From: Chitinophaga oryzae
GTDB lineage: Bacteria > Bacteroidota > Bacteroidia > Chitinophagales > Chitinophagaceae
DNA length: 64,000 nt
Direction of reading: 5' to 3'
Assembly (NCBI RefSeq): GCF_012516375.2
Contig: NZ_CP051204.2
Coordinates: 4,092,001 to 4,156,000, forward strand
The notes under the pieces are model-generated. The model had not been told where the DNA came from, ran no database searches, and saw only the letters and a list, made by a program, of their open reading frames with translations. Positions 28,910 to 37,621 of this stretch are shown here, in pieces (the first letter of the stretch is position 1; each line of letters starts with the position of its first letter). A program made the translations under genes and the position numbers.

Positions 28910-30298
28910 ATGTTATTAACGATTACCACTACACGTAACCCCGCTACAGACCTCGGTTATCTGTTGCACAAACATCCGGCTAAGGTGCAGACTTTTCCGC
29001 TGACAGCCGGTGATGTACATGTTTTTTATCCGGAAGCCACCGCAGAGAAATGTACAGCAGCGCTGTTGCTGGACCTGGACCCGGTGCGGCTTACCCGTAA
29101 ATCCGGCCCCGGCGGTAATGACTTTGCGCTGGAGGCGTATGTCAACGACCGGCCCTATGTGGCCTCTTCCTTTATGAGTGCCGCTATTTCACAGGCGTAT
29201 TCGTCGGCCATGAACGGCCGGTGCAAAGACAAGCCTGAACTGGTAGACGTCGCCTTCCCGCTGGAGGTGGGCTTATCGGTGCTGCCTGTCAACGGTGGCG
29301 AACCGCTGCTGCGCAGCCTCTTTGAACCGCTCGGCTACGAAGTGAACGTACAGTCTTTCCCGTTAGATTCCCGGCACCCTGAATGGGGACAAAGCCGGTA
29401 CTACCAGGTAACCCTGAAGAACACGCTGCCTGTATGGATGTTGCTGTCCCAGTTATATGTGCTGATCCCGGTATGCGATAACGATAAACATTATTTCGTG
29501 GGCAGCCATGAGATAGAAAAACTCATGGAAAAAGGCCGCGGCTGGCTGGAAGACCATCCGGCCAAAGAACTGATCGTTCGCCGTTACATGAAACACCTGG
29601 GACCACTTACCCGGCAGGCGCTCAATCTTATCATGAAAGACGAAGCTGCGCCAGAGGAGGTGGAAGATATGCCTGAACCAGTAGAGAAGGTACGCCTGCA
29701 TGACCTTCGCCTGCAAACGGTGCGCGACCTGCTGCTGGAACACCAGGCAAGTTCCGTGGCGGACCTGGGTTGTGGTGAGGGCAAGCTGCTCCGGCTGCTG
29801 ACAGAGAAGTCCGCTTTTACCCGTATTCTCGGAATGGACGTCAGTTACCGCTCACTGGAAATTGCGGGCGAAAAACTAAAGCTGGACCGCATGTCCGACA
29901 AACAACGGAAACGGCTGGAATTGATACAGGGCTCCCTGTTGTATAAAGATAAAAGGCTATCCGGTTTCGATGCCGCCACCCTGGTGGAGGTGATAGAACA
30001 CCTGGACCTGCCGCGGCTGGCGGCGCTGGAGAAAGTAGTATTTGAATACGCCCGCCCGTCGCTCGTGATTATCACGACGGTAAATGCGGAGTATAACATT
30101 AAATATGAATCGCTCGCCGCGGGAACTTTCCGGCATAACGACCACCGTTTTGAGTGGACCAGACCCGAATTTGAAGCATGGGCCGCAACAGTGGCCGAAC
30201 GCTTCGGGTATACCGTTACCTTCAGGCCATTGGGCGAATGGGACGACGCTGTGGGCGCTCCCAGCCAACTGGCACTGTTTACAATCGCTGCCGCATGA
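28910..30298 (+). CDS. hen1: Hen1, 3'-terminal RNA ribose 2'-O-methyltransferase
   Basis: A 462-residue bacterial Hen1. The N-terminal half is the bacterial Hen1 domain that contacts Pnkp; the C-terminal half is the methyltransferase with ADLGCGEGKLLRLL, the metal-binding EVIEHLD and RHNDHRFEWTRPEFEAW. It 2'-O-methylates the 3' end of broken RNA before ligation, so that the repaired site resists a second cut. First gene of a three-gene operon; its stop overlaps the next ATG as ATGA. A weak -7 (TATCTTCG, 28870-28877) lies upstream. Confidence 0.95.
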   Translation: MLLTITTTRNPATDLGYLLHKHPAKVQTFPLTAGDVHVFYPEATAEKCTAALLLDLDPVRLTRKSGPGGNDFALEAYVNDRPYVASSFMSAAISQAYSSAMNGRCKDKPELVDVAFPLEVGLSVLPVNGGEPLLRSLFEPLGYEVNVQSFPLDSRHPEWGQSRYYQVTLKNTLPVWMLLSQLYVLIPVCDNDKHYFVGSHEIEKLMEKGRGWLEDHPAKELIVRRYMKHLGPLTRQALNLIMKDEAAPEEVEDMPEPVEKVRLHDLRLQTVRDLLLEHQASSVADLGCGEGKLLRLLTEKSAFTRILGMDVSYRSLEIAGEKLKLDRMSDKQRKRLELIQGSLLYKDKRLSGFDAATLVEVIEHLDLPRLAALEKVVFEYARPSLVIITTVNAEYNIKYESLAAGTFRHNDHRFEWTRPEFEAWAATVAERFGYTVTFRPLGEWDDAVGAPSQLALFTIAAA

Positions 30299-31374
30299 TG
30301 ACGTATACTACTTTAAAAGAACAACGGGAATACCTGCTGCTGGAGTGTATCAGCGGCAGCAAAGCCTATAACCTGCAGGTGCCTTCGTCAGACACGGACC
30401 TGAAAGGCGTTTTCATACTGCCGCAGCGGGAAGTGTACGGCATGAGCTTTACAGACCAGGTGGCCAATGAAAGCAACGATGAGGTGTACTTTGAGATTAA
30501 ACGTTTCCTGGAACTGCTGGAGAAAAACAACCCGAATATCCTGGAGTTGCTGAGTACGCAGCAGGAGAACTGTCTGTTCCGTCATCCGCTGATGGACCTG
30601 GTCAAACCGGAAGATTTCCTGTCGCGCCTCTGCATGGACACTTTTGCGGGATACGCTCAAACCCAGATCAAAAGAGCGCGTGGCCTCAATAAAAAGATTA
30701 ACCAATCCTTCCCGGAAACACGAAAAGACATCCTCGAGTTTTGTTATGTGGTACAGGGCAGCCAGAGCGTTCCGCTGAAACAATGGCTGGAAGCGCATCA
30801 GTTGCAGCAGGAAGATTGCGGTATTTCCCGGATCGATCATTTCCGGGATGCTTATGCGCTTTTTCACCGCTACCAGTTTCCCCGCCCTGTTAAACTGAAA
30901 GGCCTGTTCTCCGGTGCAGACGCCAACGACGTGCAGTTGAGCGCCATCCCCCAAGGCGTGGTGCCGGCGGCGATCATGCATTTTAACAAGGACGGCTATA
31001 CGGTGTATTGTAAGGAGTTTGCCGCTTACTGGGACTGGGTGGAGCATCGCAATGAAGCGCGGTATCAGCATAACCAGGCACTGGGGGCCGACTACGACAG
31101 CAAACACATGATGCACACTTTCCGCCTGCTTACCATGGCAGAAGAGATAGCCCGTTACCGCGAAGTGCGGGTGTTCCGGAAAGACCGCGATTTCCTGCTG
31201 CGTATCCGTACCGGGGAATTTACTTACGACACCCTGCTGCAGATGGCAGCGGAAAAATTAACCAATATACAGGAGCTGTATGCTCAGTCAGACCTGCCGG
31301 AGCGGCCCGATCCGGCATTGACACAGCGACTGCTCATCAAGATAAGAGAAGAATTTTATGGCAAGAAGAAATAA
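30295..31374 (+). CDS. RlaP-like nucleotidyltransferase of the Pnkp/Hen1 RNA-repair operon
   Basis: A 359-residue DNA polymerase beta-superfamily nucleotidyltransferase. The active site reads GSKAYNLQVPSSDTDLKG, with the G-S and D-x-D motif. The family has been predicted (RlaP) from its constant link to RNA ligases; it may add nucleotides to damaged RNA ends, but this is not proven here. The ORF is open upstream inside hen1, but ATG 30295 overlaps the hen1 stop and is the natural start. It overlaps pnkp by 17 bases. Confidence 0.88.
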   Translation: MMTYTTLKEQREYLLLECISGSKAYNLQVPSSDTDLKGVFILPQREVYGMSFTDQVANESNDEVYFEIKRFLELLEKNNPNILELLSTQQENCLFRHPLMDLVKPEDFLSRLCMDTFAGYAQTQIKRARGLNKKINQSFPETRKDILEFCYVVQGSQSVPLKQWLEAHQLQQEDCGISRIDHFRDAYALFHRYQFPRPVKLKGLFSGADANDVQLSAIPQGVVPAAIMHFNKDGYTVYCKEFAAYWDWVEHRNEARYQHNQALGADYDSKHMMHTFRLLTMAEEIARYREVRVFRKDRDFLLRIRTGEFTYDTLLQMAAEKLTNIQELYAQSDLPERPDPALTQRLLIKIREEFYGKKK

Positions 31375-33958
31375 CCTCTCCCATATATCCATTCCGGAAT
31401 TGTCACTGGTACTGCTGGTAGGGCCGTCAGGCGCCGGCAAGTCCACCTTTGCCCGGAAATACTTCAAACCTACGGAGATCATCTCTTCTGATGTATGCCG
31501 TGGTTTGATCAGTGATGATGAAAACAACCAGGCGGTATCGGCAGACGCATTTGAGCTGGCCCGTTTTATAGCGGCCAAACGCCTCAAACACGGACTGCTC
31601 ACCGTTATTGACGCTACCAACGTACAATCCGAAAGCCGTAGGGACTGGATCAGGCTGGCCCGGGAATATCATGTGCTGCCGGTGGCCATCGTACTGAACC
31701 TGCCGGAAGAAGTGTGCAGTAAAAGAAACAGGGACCGCCCGGACCGCAACTTCGGCGGACATGTGATCCCGCAGCAGATCAGTCAGCTGAAGCGCAACCT
31801 GCGTCATCTGAAGGAAGAAGGCTTCCGCCAGGTATATGAGCTGCGCTCAGAAGAAGACGTGACCATGCTGGAAACCATCTCCCGTACACCTTTATATAAC
31901 AATAAAAGAGAAGAGCACGGACCGTTTGATATCATCGGCGACGTACACGGTTGCTACGATGAACTGTGCATGCTGCTGGAGCAACTGGGCTATGGCATCG
32001 ACCGTGAACATGCCGAACTGATAAGCGCTCCGCAGACGACTAACGAAGACGGTTACACGCGTACACGCAAACCGGTGTTTGTGGGCGACCTGGTAGACAG
32101 AGGTCCGGCCTCGCCGCAGGTATTGCGCCTGGTGATGAATATGGTGAACAACGGCGCGGCATTGTGTGTGCCTGGTAACCATGATGCCAAGCTGCTTAAA
32201 TGGCTCAACGGCAAACAGGTGCAGCTGAAACACGGACTGGAAAAGACTGTGGAGCAACTGGGCGCAGAGCCGCCGGAGTTCCTGGAAAGCATCAAAACGT
32301 TTATCGACGGATTAATCAGTCACTATGTACTGGACGACGGTAAGCTGGTGGTGGCCCATGCCGGCCTGAAAGAAAGTATGCAGGGCCGCGGTTCCGGCGC
32401 TGTACGGGAGTTCTGTATGTATGGCGAAACAACGGGAGAGATCGACGAGTTCGGCCTGCCGGTACGCTATAACTGGGCACTGGAATATAAAGGCAAAGCT
32501 ATGGTAGTATACGGGCATACGCCGGTGCCGCAGGCGCAGTGGCTGAACCGTACCATAGATATAGACACCGGCTGCGTTTTCGGCGGCAGCCTTACCGCGT
32601 TGCGTTACCCGGAGAAAGAACTGGTATCAGTGCCGGCGCTGCAGCAGTACGCTGTACCGGCGCGTCCCATCGGCTATAACGCCGACAGCAGCCTGAGTGT
32701 ACAGCAGCAGTACGATGGCGTGCTGGACATTGCGGACTTCATCGGTAAAAAAATAGTCAACACCCGTTACAGCCATAGTATCACTATCCGCGAGGAAAAC
32801 AGTATCGCGGCGCTGGAGGTGATGAGCCGCTTTGCGATCAATCCCCGCTGGATGATTTACCTGCCGCCGACCATGTCGCCGGTGGAGACTTCCACTTTAC
32901 CCGGTTTGCTGGAACATCCCGAAGGAGGGCTGCAGTATTTCCGGGATACGGGCGTGGACAAAGTGGTGTGTGAAGAGAAACACATGGGATCGCGTGCCAT
33001 CGTGGTGGTATGCCGTAATGAGGACGTGGCCCGTGACCGTTTTGGGGTAGACGGGGAAGGCATCGGGGTAGTGTATACCCGTACCGGCCGCAGTTTCTTT
33101 GCGGACAAAGGGCTGGAGCAGGCTTTCCTTGCGCGGGTAAATACAGCGCTGGAAAGTTCAGGTTTCTACAACGATTTCCAGTCCGACTGGGTATGCCTGG
33201 ACTGTGAGCTGATGCCCTGGAGCGCCAAAGCACAGGCGTTGCTGCAGCAACAGTACGCCGCCGTGGGAGCGGCTGCCGGTCACGCGTTGCCGGCCGTGAC
33301 AGCCGCCCTGGAACAGGCCGTCCGCAACAATGTTCCTGCTCAGCTGTTATTGGAGAAGTACCGCAGCCGCCAGCAGCAGGTATCGGATTATGTGGCCGCC
33401 TACCGTCAGTATTGCTGGCCGGTTCACCGGCTGGAAGACTATAAGCTGGCGCCGTTCCATATTATGGCCACAGAGGGGAAGACCTTTTTCGACAAAGACC
33501 ACGAGTGGCATATGACGCATATCCGCAAAATCTGTGAGGCGGAGCCGGAACTGTTGCTGGCCACCGCTTACCGGGTGGTGCAGATCGGAGATCCGGAAAG
33601 TGAGCTGGCCGCGGTACAGTGGTGGGAGCAACTCACCGCCGCCGGAGGCGAGGGAATGGTGATGAAGCCTTATAGCTTCCTGACCAAAGATGCGCGGGGA
33701 TTGGTACAGCCGGCTGTAAAGGTGCGCGGCAAAAATTATCTCCGTATTATTTATGGTCCGGAATACGATGCGCCGGAGAACCTGGCAAGACTGCGTTCCC
33801 GCGGGCTGGGGGCCAAACGTTCGCTGGCGCTGAGAGAATTTGCACTGGGCCTGGAAGGGCTGGAAAGATTTGTAGGCAAGGAGCCACTGCAAATGGTGCA
33901 TCAGTGCGTTTTCGGTATCTTAGCGCTCGAAAGTGAACCGGTAGACCCCCGGTTGTAA
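31358..33958 (+). CDS. pnkp: Polynucleotide kinase-phosphatase-ligase, bacterial Pnkp
   Basis: An 866-residue three-domain enzyme of full length. Kinase: P-loop GPSGAGKST (22-30). Phosphatase: calcineurin-like DVHGC (about 195-199), GDLVDRG and GNHD. Ligase/adenylyltransferase: K541 in CEEKHMGSRA, plus GEGMVMKP. It phosphorylates 5'-OH ends, removes 2',3'-cyclic phosphates and seals RNA when joined by Hen1. This completes a repair system against ribotoxin cuts such as those in tRNA anticodons. Third gene of the operon. Confidence 0.96.
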   Translation: MARRNNLSHISIPELSLVLLVGPSGAGKSTFARKYFKPTEIISSDVCRGLISDDENNQAVSADAFELARFIAAKRLKHGLLTVIDATNVQSESRRDWIRLAREYHVLPVAIVLNLPEEVCSKRNRDRPDRNFGGHVIPQQISQLKRNLRHLKEEGFRQVYELRSEEDVTMLETISRTPLYNNKREEHGPFDIIGDVHGCYDELCMLLEQLGYGIDREHAELISAPQTTNEDGYTRTRKPVFVGDLVDRGPASPQVLRLVMNMVNNGAALCVPGNHDAKLLKWLNGKQVQLKHGLEKTVEQLGAEPPEFLESIKTFIDGLISHYVLDDGKLVVAHAGLKESMQGRGSGAVREFCMYGETTGEIDEFGLPVRYNWALEYKGKAMVVYGHTPVPQAQWLNRTIDIDTGCVFGGSLTALRYPEKELVSVPALQQYAVPARPIGYNADSSLSVQQQYDGVLDIADFIGKKIVNTRYSHSITIREENSIAALEVMSRFAINPRWMIYLPPTMSPVETSTLPGLLEHPEGGLQYFRDTGVDKVVCEEKHMGSRAIVVVCRNEDVARDRFGVDGEGIGVVYTRTGRSFFADKGLEQAFLARVNTALESSGFYNDFQSDWVCLDCELMPWSAKAQALLQQQYAAVGAAAGHALPAVTAALEQAVRNNVPAQLLLEKYRSRQQQVSDYVAAYRQYCWPVHRLEDYKLAPFHIMATEGKTFFDKDHEWHMTHIRKICEAEPELLLATAYRVVQIGDPESELAAVQWWEQLTAAGGEGMVMKPYSFLTKDARGLVQPAVKVRGKNYLRIIYGPEYDAPENLARLRSRGLGAKRSLALREFALGLEGLERFVGKEPLQMVHQCVFGILALESEPVDPRL

Positions 33959-33989
33959 TCCGTTACTATTACATTAAACAAAGAAGTAT

Positions 33990-34940
33990 ATGAAAGCCAT
34001 AGCCGTATCTGAATTTAAAGGTATCCCAACTTTGATGGATTTGCCCAAACCCGCCGTAAGGCCCGGTACAGTACTTGTGAAGGTACAGGCAGCGGGTATC
34101 AATCCCTTCGACTGGAAAATGATTGACGGGATCATGAATAATGGAAAAACACCGCATCAGTTTCCGCTGATCATGGGAGTAGACGGCGCCGGCGTGATAG
34201 AAGAAGTAGGAGAAGGGGTGACGCATTTTAAGAAAGGAGACCTTGTATATGGGCAGTTCATACATATGCCGATAGGCGAAGGCTCTTATGCGGAATACGC
34301 CATTGTCCCGGAGAAAGCCGGGCTTACCATGGCGCCGATGAGAATCAGTCCTGAGGAAGCGGCGGCAGTGCCTACCTCCGGTATGACAGCCCTGCAGTTG
34401 ATAGACAAACTGAAACTGCAGAAAGGCGATGTGGTGCTGATCAACGGCGCTACCGGCGGCGTGGGTTCCTTTGCCACGCAGATAGCCGCTGCAAAGGGCC
34501 TGAAGGTGATCGCCACCGTAGGGGATGAAGCGGACGCCAAAAGGATGCATCAGCTGGGAGCGGCCGTTACCGTCAACTATAAAAAGGCGCCGCTGGCCGA
34601 CCAGGTGAAGGCGAAGTTCCCGCAGGGCATCGATGGGCTGATTGATATGGTGAGTGATAAAGCCGGGTTTGAAAACAACCTGCAGCTGGTAAAAGAAGGG
34701 GGCGGGGCGTTTACCACATTGTTTGTGGCGGACGACGAAGCGCTGAAAGCGCGGAACCTGCATGGCGGCAATTTTGAAACAGAAGGAGGCCCGGCAGCAC
34801 TGGACCAGCTGTCCCGCCTGATAGACCAGGGCCAGATCAAAGTGCCGGTGGAGAACAGGATCAGACTGGAAGATGTGCCAGCCGCTATTGCTGCCAGCCG
34901 GGAAGGAAGGGCCAGCGGCAAGACTGTGATCATTATGTAA
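33990..34940 (+). CDS. NADP-dependent quinone-oxidoreductase-like MDR protein
   Basis: A 316-residue medium-chain dehydrogenase without zinc ligands. The N-terminal GroES-like part (AAGINPFDWKMIDG) is followed by the nucleotide-binding loop INGATGGVGSFATQIAAAKG. Such enzymes reduce quinones or enones with NADPH. Only 31 bases follow pnkp, so read-through is possible, but nothing links it to RNA repair. Followed by a strong terminator. Confidence 0.9.
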   Translation: MKAIAVSEFKGIPTLMDLPKPAVRPGTVLVKVQAAGINPFDWKMIDGIMNNGKTPHQFPLIMGVDGAGVIEEVGEGVTHFKKGDLVYGQFIHMPIGEGSYAEYAIVPEKAGLTMAPMRISPEEAAAVPTSGMTALQLIDKLKLQKGDVVLINGATGGVGSFATQIAAAKGLKVIATVGDEADAKRMHQLGAAVTVNYKKAPLADQVKAKFPQGIDGLIDMVSDKAGFENNLQLVKEGGGAFTTLFVADDEALKARNLHGGNFETEGGPAALDQLSRLIDQGQIKVPVENRIRLEDVPAAIAASREGRASGKTVIIM

Positions 34941-34967
34941 TGACTGACTGGTTACCATAAAAGAAAA

Positions 34968-34998
34968 AGCAGTGTAGGGATGCTACACTGCTTTTTTT
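34968..34998. terminator. Bidirectional intrinsic terminator
   Basis: AGCAGTGTAG (34968-34977) pairs with CTACACTGCT (34983-34992), with an A run before and a T7 run after. It lies between the oxidoreductase gene (+) and manA (-). Confidence 0.9.
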
Positions 34999-35015
34999 GT
35001 ATACCAGGGTGATGG

Positions 35016-36221
35016 TTATTTCACCGGCACTGTCGCTTTAAATATTTCCACGTTGCCGGAGGTAGTGATCTCATAACTTTCGCCGTAGGCGGCCATTACG
35101 CACTGGCCTTTGTGAAGGTCCAGCGTGTCGGAGCCTTTGATGGTGGCCGCGCCGCTCATGACGATCATGATTTCGGCAGCTTTGGTGGTGTACGTGTACA
35201 CTTGTCCTGCGCTGATATTGATTTTGCTTACGACGAAGTCGGGAGCGGGCGTAGGATAGATTTTTTCCAGTCCGCCGGAAATGCTGTCACCGGTGAGCAC
35301 TTTCGGATGTACCGCTTCAAAGCGGGTATGCTTCAGCAGTTCCGGCACATCAATGTGTTTGGGGGTGAGGCCGCCGCGCAGTACGTTGTCTGAATTGGCC
35401 ATCAGTTCCACGTTCTGACCTTCGAGGTACGCGTGCGGGATGCCTGCGTCCTGGAACACGGCTTGTCCGGGTTGCACATGCATGATGTTGAAGAAGTAAA
35501 TGGAGAAGATGCCCCTGTCGAGGTTATCGGCGCCATTCGGATCGTTGAGCACCGCGCGGGCTGCCCAGAACGCGGGATCCGATTTAGATAGTTTGCCGGC
35601 TCTATAGTCCGGTATGAGGCGGTCTGTCAGCGGGCGCAGGATAATGTTGGCCAGCGCCTGCGGCATTTCCATTACGCTTTTATACAGACCATAGTAGCCT
35701 TCTTTTTCGTATATGCCTACCAGTGAGGTAAACTCGGGAGTGTCCAGCAGTACCTGTTGCAGTTTGTCTTCCGGCAGGAAACCGTGCAGCAGCCAGAATT
35801 CGCTGAGGGCCACCATGATTTCCGGTTTGTGGTTGGCGTCTTTATAATTACGGTGAGGTGCGTTGAGCGGAATGCCGGCAGCGTTTTCGCGGGCGAATCC
35901 TTTTTCTGCCTCTTCCTTGGTAGGGTGCACCTGGATAGACAGCATATCTTTTACGTCCAGTATTTTAAAGAGGTAGGGTAGTTCCCGGAACTGTTGCCAT
36001 ACCTGCGGTCCTACGATGCCTGCCGGGTCCTGCTGTATCAGTTCATTCATGGGCACCGGGCCATTGCTGGTGGTAATAGCGGAAGGTGCGCTTGGATGTG
36101 CGCCCATCCAGTATTCTGCACTGGGTTTTTCTGATGGGGCTATTCCCAGCAAAGCAGGGATGTAGGTAGATCCGCCCCAGGCATAATGCTGAATCTTTCC
36201 ATCCAGTCTGAATAATTTCAT
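35016..36221 (-). CDS. manA: Class I mannose-6-phosphate isomerase
   Basis: A 401-residue type I phosphomannose isomerase. Zinc-site regions are seen in SIQVHPTKEEAEKGF, KPEIMVAL and IPHAYLEGQNVELMANSDNVLRG. It interconverts fructose-6-P and mannose-6-P, supplying GDP-mannose or using mannose. Single gene. The 214 bases between it and the divergent yraN hold no other gene. Confidence 0.94.
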   Translation of the reverse strand: MKLFRLDGKIQHYAWGGSTYIPALLGIAPSEKPSAEYWMGAHPSAPSAITTSNGPVPMNELIQQDPAGIVGPQVWQQFRELPYLFKILDVKDMLSIQVHPTKEEAEKGFARENAAGIPLNAPHRNYKDANHKPEIMVALSEFWLLHGFLPEDKLQQVLLDTPEFTSLVGIYEKEGYYGLYKSVMEMPQALANIILRPLTDRLIPDYRAGKLSKSDPAFWAARAVLNDPNGADNLDRGIFSIYFFNIMHVQPGQAVFQDAGIPHAYLEGQNVELMANSDNVLRGGLTPKHIDVPELLKHTRFEAVHPKVLTGDSISGGLEKIYPTPAPDFVVSKINISAGQVYTYTTKAAEIMIVMSGAATIKGSDTLDLHKGQCVMAAYGESYEITTSGNVEIFKATVPVK

Positions 36222-36435
36222 AAAGACGATTTACGGGTTTATGGTTTTGACGGTGGTATGCGCCGTTCGCATGCGTAGTATGGATATTACGACAGCGGGC
36301 GGTGGCAACCAAGTGCAAATTACTGTCAAATTCTCCAGATTTTTAAGTCCTGCATCGCTAAATAGTTGAAAAACAAACGACTGACACAGGAAATTAAGTA
36401 TCTTGGAGGAAGTTGTTTGTTAAATCATTTCCCCG

Positions 36436-36783
36436 ATGCACCCACAGGAAACAGGGCGGGAAGGTGAAAGGATTGCGCAGGAATATGTGCGCCGCTTTTG
36501 TACCATCCGCCATACCAATTGGAAATGCGGCCGAAAAGAGATTGATATTATTGCCGAAAACGGCGGTACCGTCTTTTTTATTGAAGTCAAAGCCAGGAAC
36601 GGTGACCGTTTCGGTTGGCCGGAGGAGGCGGTAGACCGCAGGAAGCAGGCGCATATACAGCTGGTGGCCGCGGCCTACCTCGAGCATTTCCATCTTTACC
36701 CGGAGGCGGTCCGCTTTGATATTATTGCTGTTACGTTTACTGCAGCAGGGCATGAGCTGTTGCATCTGCGGGATGTGTTCTGA
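36436..36783 (+). CDS. yraN: YraN family protein (UPF0102)
   Basis: A 115-residue UPF0102 protein with an endonuclease-like core: GREGERIAQEYV, then NWKCGRKEIDIIAENGG and FIEVKAR, the E-x-D and E-V-K residues of restriction-like nucleases. The biological role is unclear; a link to Holliday-junction resolvases was proposed from the fold. Standard family length. Confidence 0.92.
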   Translation: MHPQETGREGERIAQEYVRRFCTIRHTNWKCGRKEIDIIAENGGTVFFIEVKARNGDRFGWPEEAVDRRKQAHIQLVAAAYLEHFHLYPEAVRFDIIAVTFTAAGHELLHLRDVF

Positions 36784-36817
36784 TATACAGATGGAGGGAT
36801 ATGTTGATGCAGGGTTC

Positions 36818-36892
36818 GGTTTACATCGATTGCATGATGTTACAATCCCGGATTCCGTTGGATGGATCGGTTGGTTTACATCGATTGCATGA
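36818..36892. repeat. 20-base exact direct repeat, part of a diverged ~55-base tandem
   Basis: GGTTTACATCGATTGCATGA occurs at 36818-36837 and again at 36873-36892. The flanks are also similar (GTTGATGC / GTTGGATGG before, and a shared GGATTCC- or GTTCCGGATGG-like part after), giving two copies of about 55 bases and a trace of a third ending near 36940. Confidence 0.8.
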
Positions 36893-37024
36893 AAATACGG
36901 ACCTGAGTTCCGGATGGCTGACCGGCTGTGCAACCCCATTGGGCGTGTTTTAGCAACGTATTGCGTTAACTAATACTTAACAAAATAAACACTTATAATC
37001 TATGTTTAATAAAAAGATATTTTA

Positions 37025-37032
37025 TATCTTTG
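37025..37032 (+). promoter_or_regulatory. -7 element of the small secreted protein gene
   Basis: TATCTTTG fits TAnnTTTG; the ATG of the next gene is 133 bases further, leaving a long leader. Confidence 0.55.
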
Positions 37033-37165
37033 CCGTGCAAAAAAAATGACCCCTGTGATGTAATCACAAACCCGTTTAAAACCGGGTCAGCTATCATAAT
37101 CATCTCCCTGGAAAAACTCCGTACAACACCTTTGATGGTATTGTTCATCATAAAAAATTATTATT

Positions 37166-37489
37166 ATGAACTTATGGAGCCTGATAGTATTTATTCAACA
37201 GACAGTAGGAGCGGTAGCGATCAACAGCAGCTTACCATGCAGGATCATTCAGGAACAGCCGTATAGCAGGCGCCTCTTTGTGCAGATGGAAGCAGTGGAA
37301 GGAGAAGAGAACCTGTTACTGACAATTTCAGACAATCATCACTCACCTGTGCGCATGATCCCTATTGCGCCAAACAGTCTGCCAGCGGGGCAACTGGTAT
37401 GTCTGACCGGATTATCAGCCGGAGAATATATTGCCCGTGTAACCGTGGCCGGAAGGGTCGCAGAGAAAAAAATCGAAATAAGACAGTAA
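37166..37489 (+). CDS. Small protein with N-terminal hydrophobic segment, unknown
   Basis: A 107-residue protein. The first 20 residues (MNLWSLIVFIQQTVGAVA) are hydrophobic and could be a signal peptide or anchor. The rest looks like a beta-sandwich, with LPAGQLVCLTGLSAGEYIARV and a C-terminal KKIEIRQ, similar to the end of secretion-sorting (T9SS-like) domains, but it lacks enough features for a call. It has a promoter and long structured leader of its own and is convergent with purB across palindrome D. Confidence 0.5.
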   Translation: MNLWSLIVFIQQTVGAVAINSSLPCRIIQEQPYSRRLFVQMEAVEGEENLLLTISDNHHSPVRMIPIAPNSLPAGQLVCLTGLSAGEYIARVTVAGRVAEKKIEIRQ

Positions 37490-37520
37490 AGCTGTCTTAA
37501 TGCTTTCGGGAGTCATATGG

Positions 37521-37617
37521 ATTTAGGGATTTTTTGATTTACGGATTTTTTGATTTTGGGGAGTTTAATTTTTCTTACCCGAAATCAAAAAATCCGTAAA
37601 TCAAAAAATCCCTAAAT
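37521..37617. repeat. Octamer palindrome D before purB
   Basis: Five forward units (ATTTAGGG, ATTTTTTG, ATTTACGG, ATTTTTTG, ATTTTGGG) and five reverse units mirror each other. Arms 37521-37556 and 37582-37617 are a perfect 36-base inverted repeat, extending to 40 pairs with one wobble, around a 17-base loop. Lies between convergent genes, four bases from the purB stop. Confidence 0.9.
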
Positions 37618-37621
37618 TATT

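Larger units (their letters stand above)
36784..37165. other. Gene-less 382-base stretch: direct repeats, promoter and leader
   Basis: No credible gene is seen. It holds a diverged tandem repeat (36800-36930), then an AT-rich stretch with a -7 element (37025-37032), and a leader of about 130 bases with two small hairpins (GTGAT/ATCAC at 37056-37068 and ACCCG/CGGGT just after). Confidence 0.6.

Noticed and set aside
33969..34958. Open frame of 329 codons on the minus strand
   Set aside because: Antisense to the MDR oxidoreductase gene.
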